From positions 25,165,843 through 25,229,842 of the forward strand of contig HG738137.1 in NCBI GenBank assembly GCA_000499405.2: a DNA stretch of 64,000 bases, in the 5' to 3' direction. This document shows, one piece after another, positions 55,501 through 64,000 of the stretch (the first letter of the stretch is position 1; each line of letters begins with the position of its first letter). Source of the DNA: Onchocerca volvulus. Lineage: Eukaryota > Nematoda > Chromadorea > Rhabditida > Onchocercidae. The position numbers were made by a program, and so were the translations under genes. The notes below the pieces were generated by a model. That model was not told where the DNA came from. It saw nothing but the letters and a program-made list of their open reading frames with translations, and did not search any database.

Positions 55501-56120
55501 TTTCGACTTTTCTTTAAATAATTTCGTAATAATTTCTTCTTTTTTCTTTTTTTCTTTTTTTTTCTTTTTTTTGAATAAAATTAGCTTTTTTAATGATGAA
55601 TAATCCAAATGAATAATGTTTTAATCATATTATTGAATAATAGAAATGAAATTCTTTCACAGTGTGATCACATTATTGGATAATAGAAGTAATTTTATTA
55701 TATATTATTTAATCAAATTCCATTATTTAGTTAAAATGAGAAATTGATGAAAATGAAAAGATTTTTACAAAATATATTAAAATTAAATAATTATTTCAAT
55801 CAATATTTTTCCAATCACTTCTTAGATAAATTTATTTTATAGATATAAAAGAAAAGTAGAAAAAAAAAAGAAGGTATAACCTTAAATCGTAAAGGACCAA
55901 TTGGTGCTTCAGCATACGGTATTCCTCGAAATATTTGAACATAATTATCAGCTAATTTATAAATTTTACCAATCAATAAACCTTGTTCGATCCAAACTGA
56001 TCTTGATTTTTCCAAATTTTGTCCTTTAATTCCAGGTACCAAAATAAGCAGTAATGATATAAACAATAATAGACATGTAATATATAAATGATGAAGATGT
56101 AGTAATGATATGAAAATCAT
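46548..56120 (-). CDS. Type-B carboxylesterase / cholinesterase-like, membrane-anchored, about 711 aa
   Basis: Alpha/beta-hydrolase fold serine esterase. Fourteen exons close in phase: 56120-55881, 54694-54533, 54121-53956, 53781-53596, 51771-51551, 51222-51127, 50974-50848, 50122-49969, 49612-49552, 49228-49036, 48346-48193, 47887-47798, 47412-47277 and 46697-46548. An N-terminal hydrophobic leader (CLLLFISLLLILVPGIKG) is a likely signal peptide. Family motifs are FRGIPYAEAPIGPLRF, the Cys-loop SEDCLFLNV, VVVWIHGGSF and the nucleophile elbow VMGESAGAAAVS (Ser). The acid residue is the Glu in GVAQHEWAH and the base the His in HGLDHAYIF, so the triad looks intact and the protein should be catalytic, unlike neuroligins. 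The last exon encodes a transmembrane helix (AWWALWLLVGMIALAIWISV) with a short basic tail, giving a type-I topology. The substrate cannot be deduced. ATG 56120 is the first in frame. Confidence 0.9.
46893..47180 (+). repeat. Dispersed repeat family, copy 2 (last intron of the esterase)
   Basis: Homologous to 33442-33672. This copy has a longer GC-rich head with a palindromic core (GGCCGGCC and two further GTGGCC/GGCCAC words) before TGTCCGCTCACTT and TATCTATATAAAAACACGCG. Confidence 0.75.
50430..50710. repeat. Minisatellite of about 34 bp in an esterase intron
   Basis: Repeated words CGTAATCGTATTATTCTA and CAACACGTAACTCG. The three central units (about 50570-50660) are almost identical; outer ones are degenerate. 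Confidence 0.85.
52390..52905. mobile_element. Candidate solo LTR or other insertion in an esterase intron
   Basis: A stretch clearly less AT-biased than the rest of the intron between esterase exons 4 and 5. It contains TGTCAGTATAAAAAAG (TATA-like) near 52632 and TCAATCAATAAAACCTTTCT near 52859, resembling the poly(A) region of the LTR at 18258. The minus-strand open frame at 52402-52626 is not recognisable. Boundaries are uncertain. Confidence 0.35.
53205..53510. repeat. Minisatellite of about 30 bp in an esterase intron
   Basis: Degenerate copies of ACTCGAGAATAAGATAATTA plus TATTATGCAT. The best units are at 53385-53465 and scattered variants extend to both sides. Confidence 0.75.
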
Positions 56121-56174
56121 TGAATAGTTTTTGTAGAAAATTATTTCCTTTCTTATTATATGCAAAATAATTTT

Positions 56175-56175
<1 letters not shown>

Positions 56176-56246
<71 letters not shown>
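56176..56246. repeat. T-run / A-run / T-run block just upstream of the esterase
   Basis: About 27 T, 9 A, then about 32 T in succession, starting some 56 bases before the esterase ATG. Read on the gene's strand it is a poly(A)-poly(T)-poly(A) block. Confidence 0.9.
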
Positions 56247-56248
<2 letters not shown>

Positions 56249-56954
56249 CAAAATAAAATATTTCGTTTCAAATAATTGAAAATTTAATAGTAATTAAAAT
56301 ATGACGAAAAAATAGTAGTAATATTGATTGATAATGTGTAAGAAAAAAAAAAATTGAATATGTAGAAAACAAAAATCAGAATAATAAATATATCATTCAG
56401 AAATAAATCAGAAATAAATCAAAATTAAATCAGAAATAATACAATAATTAATAAATATTAGCAGTAGTAAATAGCAATTCAAATTGTAGTAGTCTTGATC
56501 GTTGTAATAGTAATGAATGTTGAAAAATTTAATACAAGCCGAGAATTTTGTTTCATTTAGCAATTGTATTATTACATATGCTTCTTCAAATTCGAATTCG
56601 AATTCGAAAAATATTTTCCAATCTAAATTTGTTTAAATTTAATTAATTATTTTTCATTACAATTCATTTTATTCAAAAATATATCAAGCAAAAATTGTAT
56701 ACTTTTTGAATAAAATAAGAAATTTAAGCGAAACTGCATTTATGTATATTTTTTTTGAATAAAATTTTAATTTGAAGAAGAAGACGATGAAGAAATGATT
56801 GAAATAGTAAGAAGATGAAATGATACGAAACGAAAGAATTTTAGAGTTAGAATGAGAAGAGAGGGGGAAAAAGAAAGAAAATTAAAAAGCAGTTGTTCCT
56901 TTAAGATTTTAAGAAAGTTTTAAAATTTTACATCATTTCCGAAACATATTTCTT

Positions 56955-56955
<1 letters not shown>

Positions 56956-56987
<32 letters not shown>
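56956..56987. repeat. (CA)16 microsatellite
   Basis: Uninterrupted CA dinucleotides, the only long microsatellite of this type in the window. Confidence 0.97.
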
Positions 56988-56993
<6 letters not shown>

Positions 56994-59695
56994 TATACAT
57001 AACAACGAGAAGGAAAAATTTTTCGAAAGCAGCAAATAGTAAATAAAATTTAAATTTAACAATTACAAAATTTAAATTTAACAATTACATTTAAAGAAAT
57101 GCAAAAATATCAAGTTTATCATTTTCTTTTTATTTATTTCTTCTTTTCCGGTCTTGCCAATATCTTATTTCGAGAGAAATAATGTAAGAATTTGAAATTT
57201 TTAATGTTACAACAATTTACAATCTTATTTCCGCTAGGAAAAAGTAATGTCAACAATTTCAAAATTTTAATTATATCCAATAAATTTTCGTTTAAATTTT
57301 GTTTAAAATAATCATAGCATAAGAATTTCAACTTTAAATTATCAACAAATCAATATATAACGCAAATTTTGATTACTTGGGTATTAATCCAGTTCAAAAA
57401 ACAAATTTTTGATATCATAAAAAGAACGATTAGCAATTATTAGATGAAAATACATTTTTTTTTTTTTAGAAAAAGATCAAATAAATCGAAAAATCATTTC
57501 AGATCTTAATTTGATAATGCTAAATGATAATGTATTTTCGAATATTTAATATGTTAAATAAAATGATTTAAAAAATTGCTATCATAATCTTATCATAATT
57601 ATCATCTGCTAACATAACTATCATAATCATAATTATATCATTAGTTATTACGAAATTTTCTATTAAATGATTATTTACGTATGATTGATTACATTTGAGG
57701 GAAAATCATTGATAGTTTATAAAATTTTCGTCAATGTAATGTAAATCGAATTTTTTAATGAAATTTTATGTAATTGATTAAAAATTGATCCATTGTAGAT
57801 AAGAGAAAAATTATTCCTGCAGTAAATATACAGCAACATTCATCGAAAAATAACAAATTTTGATTTCATTTAAGCTTTTTAATTAAGTTTAATTTTTTTC
57901 TCTCCATCTCTTCTTCCATCATTGACATCAATCAATCTCAATAAAAAAAAAAAAAAAGAATTTTTTTTTTTCGTTTCAAATTTCTCGAATAACAGCATTA
58001 GTTAAAATTCTTTATATTCTTTGTACAAATGTTTCGCTACACTCCGGATCTCATTAAATCTGTTTACTTTAAACTAACCTATCTTTGACTCCAAATTTCC
58101 ATTATTCTATTTTCCTTTTGTTCTAAAATTTCTTTTTTGTTTTGACTCCAAACTTTCACTTTTTTTTTTTCTTTGGCTCCAAATTTCTATTTTTCCCCAG
58201 TCATTACAAAAATGCGAAGCGGAAAAAAAAAAAAATAGATAAATCAGCAAATTTATTTCAATTTTTGTTTCAAATTCAATTAATGATTACTACTATTATT
58301 CATGAAGTAAATTTTGTTATACATAAAGCAAATATGAAAAAATAATTGCATAAATATTCTATTATACAATTCAAATCAGTGCAAAAAGTTTGACCGGAAT
58401 TTCATTTAAAACAACTGGAATCATTTATCAACTGCAAAACTTAGTATGTTATTCAGGTCTCTTCAATGATTACAATTTCAGTTCTCGTGCAAAACTTGAA
58501 AGATCATTATCAAGTTAGTATCTAATCGATTTCTGGACTAGAATCATAAGTTGTTTTCATTTCAAAAATAACTATTTTTAGTTTACAGCATAAAATCAAT
58601 CGCTTAAAAAATGAAGGATTTTTGATCTATTTTTTTTTTTTTTAGATAACTGGACATAAATCTAATCAAGAAGGTTTGGTAAAGGAGTCAAAAATGTTGT
58701 TTCAGAGAATCAGGCTTCAAATATCGATTAAATGAGGGAATGCTTCAATAAAGATGGTGAAATGTAAAAAATGAAAAATCCAGAAGTTACGTCTTGAAAT
58801 TGCTTAAAGAAATTTGACATAAACAGTAGAAAGAGTGACATGACTGAAAAAATTTCGAAGTATGATTCATCCTGGAAAAAATCAAACCTGAGCGAAGGAA
58901 TATGTTTAAGATTGAATTACGAACTAAGATGAAGCATTTAATAAAAAATCCAACAATAAATAGTTGTCTGATATTAGTTCTAAGTACTAGAATTGCAAGA
59001 TAAAAAATATTATAGGCCAATCAATAAAAGAGAAGTTATCTTTTAACATTAAGATGTTGTTTCAAAACAATAAAAAACTTGATTTTAAAATTTCGACTAA
59101 AAGTAAAACTAAATTTTCTTTCGACTTGTTCGGATAACAAAATGAATAGTAAAAATGAAAAAAGCAAAATAAAAAGAGATCAACCTGAAATAACGATCAC
59201 AAATTTATTGAAATGAAGGAGGTGCCGTACATAAACAGAAGCTACTTGAATAAAAACATTTCCTCAATAATATAATTTAAAAAAAAAAAAATTGAGGATA
59301 TCATTTTAGGTAGATGAAAGTTGATTAATTTTAAAATCCTAAAATTGAAAATTTTGTCATAATCTAATATTCATTTTCTATTCAACTAATGTGCAGTAAC
59401 TAAGCAATTGAAATTTGGGAAGAAAAAATGCATTAAATTAATTGCATAATATGAAAATATTAAATTATGTTCCAAAAATGATGGCATGGAACAATTTACA
59501 AATTAATTCTTAATTCATTGCATAAAAAAAAAAAAGTAATCTTCATTCCAATATACCAAGCTCAATCATAATCCACTATTCTTATATTTTACAATAAACG
59601 AAAATATTAATAAACAAATTTGTGCATTTTCTTTGCATGCATAAATTTGTTTGCTACTATTTTTGTATTAAAAGAAAGAAATGAAACAACTGTAA

Positions 59696-60890
59696 TCATA
59701 GAATATAAAATATGAATAATGCAACTATGCTTAAATTAATGATGATAGAATGAGCAGAAGCTAAGTTACATTTATCAGCAGTACAAACACACATTTTTTC
59801 GATAGTTTGTGATTTTGATCCCGGCAAATTAGACCGTATTTCTTCACAGACATTCACTCGAATACCATCATCCGTATGATTCAAACAACCACGTTTCACC
59901 GTTTTAAATCCTACAAGTAATTTTTTCGCAAGTTACGGAATTAAAACAAAAATCGATTAAAGAAAAGATTCCGAATCAAGTATGATAACTAAAATATAAA
60001 TATTATAATTTATAAAAGAACAAATATATTTATTAAAAAATAAATATTATAAATAAATTGCTCTAGATTTTATCTTGAATTTTCCTATAAAATTTTTTTG
60101 TTATTTCAATCTGTGATAATTTTATAAATATTCAATATTTCATTGAATCAATAAAAGCAGGAAGTTTCATCACTTCATGTTATGGTAGTTTAAGTTGAAA
60201 TAAATAAATTAACTAACCATCAGCGATAAATTCAGCTTTATAACAGTATCGTCCAATGCACAGATCTCGACAATTTGGTTTTCTACCTGTACATTCGCGA
60301 CATACAAAAAATCGATCATCTTAAAAAAAAAAGAATTAAACATCAAAAAATTAAGGGAGATGTGAAGAACAAATGCATTTATTAAAAAATAAATATTATT
60401 AATAGCTATCATAATACTAAAAAACTTTCAATAATTTTACCAAAAAATAAAAATAAAAACAATGACAATTCACTACGCTATTATTATTATCATCATTATC
60501 ATAATTAAAACTCTCAAAATCATCATAATTAAGATTCTCGAAAATTTTTACAATATGCATATGATATGAATATATCCAACTTTTTCTGCATTGAAGGAAA
60601 CTTTCAAATACTTTTTAATGAGAACATTTTTTCTCGTAATATTATCATTACATTTCTTTCAATTCTGAAGAAATATTTTCTACTCATTAATTTAACATTT
60701 TTCCTGAATTATATTCAAATTGTTTATTTTTTTTTATTTTTTTTTTTTTTGCCGAAATAAGCAATCAAATAAATATTCATCATTTTTATTTAGCAAAAAA
60801 TTATAAACTCAAAATTAATGAAAAAAAAAAACCTGTTGACTGTCCAATATTTTGAATGAATAATAATGAAAATATCAGTAATTTATACAT
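59696..60890 (-). CDS. ET-module / Ly6-like cysteine-rich GPI-anchored protein, 124 aa
   Basis: Three exons in phase: 60890-60833, 60319-60218 and 59910-59696 (375 nt). There is an N-terminal signal peptide (MYKLLIFSLLFIQNIGQS). A small extracellular domain follows with the nematode ET-module pattern: CRECTGRKPNCRDLCIGRYC, then VKRGCLNHTDDG, C-EE, CVCTADKCN. The ending CN followed by a hydrophobic tail (IIINLSIVALFIFYIL) and no basic cytoplasmic part is typical of GPI-anchored three-finger proteins. C. elegans has many such genes without known ligand; the role here is unknown. NHT is a possible N-glycosylation site. Confidence 0.85.
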
Positions 60891-60941
60891 TATTCGTGTT
60901 AATATTATATCAGTATCAGTATTGAAGTTTGAATCTTTCAC

Positions 60942-60951
60942 CTGAAAAAAA
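60942..60951 (-). promoter_or_regulatory. Candidate splice acceptor upstream of the ET-module ATG (trans-splice site?)
   Basis: TTTTTTTCAG on the minus strand, 51 bases before the ATG, a very strong nematode acceptor with no coding exon visible before it. Confidence 0.45.
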
Positions 60952-61742
60952 TGAATAAATAAAATTTCAAATGATTTTTAAATCTAATACATTGGTAATT
61001 TCGAACGATAATATAAAGTTAACAGAAATATAATTTTAAAAAAAAAAAAAAAAGAAAAAAATAAGATATGATGTGATATATCCTTCAATAATTTTAATTT
61101 TGGAAATTAGTCGCGAAAATTATTAAGATTATAATCAATCATTTCAATTAAACGTTTAAATTGACGTATAAATGTACGGATAATTAAACTGTCCCACTTT
61201 TAACGGAACATAAACGTATAAACGCATAATTAAAACATCATAATTTGACGTGATCGTAACGTGAACACACGGACAATTAAATTAAACTGCGTTGCAACTT
61301 AACAAAACATAACGCGAATGCATGAATAATTGAACTGCCGTAATTTTGACATGATCGTAATAACTGTAGTATTTTAATTAAACTGTGATAATTTCGGTAT
61401 ATATAATATAATATTTCCTATGCTGTACTTTTTTCTCATTACTTATTTTATAGCATTATCAATACCAATCAATAAATTTACTAATCGATCAATACTGGAG
61501 AAATGATTTAAAAGGTCAAATTTCATTTCAACAATTCAATAATCTTTTCATTTGCATGTTAAATATCATATCATTTCATTCAATTTCACGTTATGTTAGT
61601 TTAAGTTGAGCAAAAACGACAATTACCGCTCAAAAAGATATCAAATCCATCAAAAATAAATACAACTCATGACAGTAATATAAAATGACAAGAAGAACAA
61701 AAACAGTGGAGAGCATTTGAAATGACAGACAATAATCGGCAA

Positions 61743-61771
61743 TTGACCTTGACCTTAATGTTGACCTTGAT
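61743..61771 (-). promoter_or_regulatory. Cluster of three nuclear-receptor half-sites
   Basis: Minus-strand reading gives TCAAGGTCA once and AAGGTCAAGGTCA as an overlapping direct pair, about 0.86 kb upstream of the ET-module ATG. TCAAGGTCA is the extended half-site known for FTZ-F1/SF-1 and ERR-type receptors. Function here is inferred only. Confidence 0.4.
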
Positions 61772-61920
61772 CTTGTCTCTAATATCTTTCCTAAAATACT
61801 ATTTAGATAATTTTTTAAAATAACAACTTAGCAAGGTATAATAATCTACAATTATATACCTTATTTCTTCGTGAAAAATAGTAGCAATAAAACAGCAGTG
61901 CATTAATAATTAGTAAAAAT

Positions 61921-62023
61921 AGCAAAAGGAAAAGGAAGAGAAGGAGGAAAAAAGGAGAAGGGATGGAAGGAAGAGGAGGAGGAATAGGAGGAAAAGGAAG
62001 AGGAAGAAGGAGAGGAAAATTTT
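61921..62023. repeat. Purine-only tract of about 100 bases
   Basis: Almost pure A/G on the plus strand (GGAAGAGGAGGAGGAATAGG and similar), broken by only one or two T. Confidence 0.9.
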
Positions 62024-64000
62024 AATTTTATGATCGAAATATCATAACTTTCGATATGATGTACTTATTTCAAACAGCGACTATCTTCCATTTTTATTGT
62101 TTAATTGGAAAGGTATTTAGGAATGTTTGGGTGTTAGTAACAGATCAAAGAGCAGAATTGAAAAAAATTCCGATAATTTTTCCGTTCTTGTCAACATATT
62201 GCTTTTTCTTTTCAATCCATCAAAGCAAAACTATTAATTTGAAATTAAATCGTATAAATTTTGAATTCCGGCGAATAATCCACCACAAAAATTGAATTAA
62301 ATACTTATTTCAATTCAATTCAATTCAAAAAAATGAAATTAAATACAACACCGCAATTGTTCTACTCCGTATCAACAATTTTTTTTTTTTCTATCATTCG
62401 ATTAGATTCAAATTCAATTCAATTCGAAAAAAAAAAAAAGGAATTAAATGCCCCTTCTCTCGCAACTATTTCTACCACTATAAAAACTGTTTTTTTTTTT
62501 TTTTTCCATCATTGAAATAAGTCAAATAAATTACGAATTAATCATATAATTTTCAAATTCTGAAGAATAATTTATCAAGTAAAAAAATAATACAAGAAAT
62601 GAATAAATATAGTTAAACATATTCTTCTCAAAATTTGAAAAAAAAAATGTTTGAACCTAACTAAGCTAGTTTGATTAAAAATTATTTCATTCAAACTAAA
62701 CCTAAATTCACTTTATCTTCCATTCAATTTTAGTTTTTAATTTAAATGAAATCAATTTAATTTCACAATAATTAACTCTTTTGGCTGTTATTTGCCCTTA
62801 TTCTTAATTGGTTGAATAAGCAGACGAAAAAAAAAAAGAAAATAAGGGAATAACCTTGAAAGTTCTTTTCGAAATTCGTATATTAACGAAGAAAAAATGA
62901 AAATAAAAATCAAAAATGAAATTAAATCGATAAACTGAATAGCATCGTCATCATCCATAAATGAAAAATTTACCAAAATTGACATATTTCATTTCTTTTT
63001 TTAGTAATGTGCTATAAAAATCGAAAAAACGGAAATCAATTTCATTTGTTAGATGCAAACATTACTATTGATTTGTTGAAGCAAACATTATACTATCAAA
63101 AATGTTCAATTTAATCTGAAAAAAAAATTTTTTTTTCGTTAATTTTTGATTTCTTTTTTTGTCAATTTAACTTGAAAAAAAAATTGTGCCACAAATACTT
63201 TCAAACATACCCATATTATAATGCAAAAAAAAAAAAAATTATTTAATGAAAATTGATCAGATAAAAAATTAATTAATTATTCGATTAATAACGGACCAAT
63301 CATTTATACACTGCTGTATTAGTAATCCAATTCGTAATTTAATTTTTATTTATCATTTATTTCAATTTTTATGATTATTTGCCATCTTTAAATTTTAACT
63401 AAATTATTATTCTCGTTTTTCTACTAATTAAATTCAATTTAAAAAAAAAGATTTGTACAGAATTCGAAATGTAATTTCAATAATTACCATAAAATTGCAG
63501 AAATGATCAAGTATTATATTAAAGCAAAATAGAATAACGATCTCGCATCTACTGGCTGATAAAGATTAGACAGTTCGAATTGATGATAATTTAATCAAGA
63601 AATGAATAAAATGAAATAATCTGATAATTGATATTTTGGAATTCTTTCTTTTTTTTTCTTGGCAAATCTCGAGAAAATCAAATTACACAAATATTTTACT
63701 TCGTAACATATTTTCAGGAAAAAAGATCTATTGCATAAAAATTCGAAAATGGGAATTCGGATAAAAGAAATGATTTGATAATTAATATCTTGAAATTTCT
63801 TTCTCTTTTTTTCTTCTTGGAAAATTTAATAAAAATCATATTATACAAATATCTGTTACATTTCCTGATTTATTTCAAGTAATATTCCGATCCGGAAATT
63901 ATTGCATAGTAATTGGGATGACAAGAAAAAATCCGGAAAAGTAGTATGCAAACTCTTTTTGATGAACATTTGACATTTGCTGGGTATTTATGCATTGGTA

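Larger units (their letters stand above)
56121..59695. other. AT-rich region between esterase 5' end and the ET-module gene 3' end
   Basis: Holds the esterase 5' flank, a striking T-A-T homopolymer block, a CA microsatellite, and otherwise only AT-rich sequence. No coding frame was convincing. Confidence 0.55.
60891..64000. other. Upstream non-coding region to the window end
   Basis: Presumed 5' flank of the ET-module gene, with the items listed separately (acceptor, half-sites, purine tract). The rest to 64000 is AT-rich with poly(A) and poly(T) runs; I see no exon. Confidence 0.55.

Noticed and set aside
56121..56165. Esterase N-terminal extension starting at TTG
   Set aside because: The ATG at 56120 gives a normal signal peptide; the extension has no ATG.

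Overview
This 64 kb window is AT-rich (roughly three quarters A+T, with very many A/T homopolymers) eukaryotic DNA. The genes have short exons split by small GT-AG introns with TTTTCAG-type acceptors. An Srx-class chemoreceptor, an ET-module (Ly6-like) GPI protein and a DLG/MAGUK gene point to a nematode. The base composition and dispersed structure suggest a filarial or other spirurid worm; that placement is inference. All gene models below were assembled by hand from exon and splice phases and close in frame.

Layout: (1) 36-1702, + strand: last six exons of a discs-large (DLG) gene, ending with the guanylate-kinase domain. (2) 4020-6060, - strand: a four-exon gene for an unrecognised single-pass membrane protein. 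(3) 6061-10203: non-coding, with a 50-bp tandem duplication. (4) 10204-12575, + strand: seven-exon Srx-type 7TM chemoreceptor of 315 aa, with a hairpin plus 26-bp minisatellite in intron 1. (5) 12576-15956: non-coding, including an old tandem duplication. (6) About 15957-18300: an LTR-flanked element holding an intact, intronless CCR4-NOT subunit 2 (NOT2) open reading frame followed by a decayed gag-like segment. This is the most unusual object in the window. (7) 18346-18740: a GC-richer, Helitron-like or MITE-like fragment. (8) 19815-25664, - strand: twelve-exon UTP6 (SSU processome), 630 aa. (9) 26843-28881, - strand: RING plus PHD finger protein resembling PHRF1. (10) 30285-35482, - strand: eight-exon PKA/PRKX-like AGC kinase, 333 aa. 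(11) 35483-46547: 11 kb without a supported gene, ending in a 1.4-kb tandem duplication. (12) 46548-56120, - strand: fourteen-exon type-B carboxylesterase with intact Ser-Glu-His triad and a C-terminal membrane anchor. (13) 59696-60890, - strand: three-exon ET-module/Ly6-like GPI-anchored protein. (14) 60891-64000: non-coding, with nuclear-receptor half-sites and a purine tract.

The genes do not form an obvious pathway. Housekeeping functions (UTP6 in rRNA processing, PHRF1-like chromatin protein, PKA-like signalling, DLG cell polarity) are mixed with nematode surface and sensory genes. Five consecutive host genes from UTP6 to the ET-module gene are on the minus strand. Mobile DNA is concentrated at 13.5-18.8 kb and inside introns: a repeat family has one copy in a kinase intron and one in an esterase intron, and a candidate LTR lies in another esterase intron.
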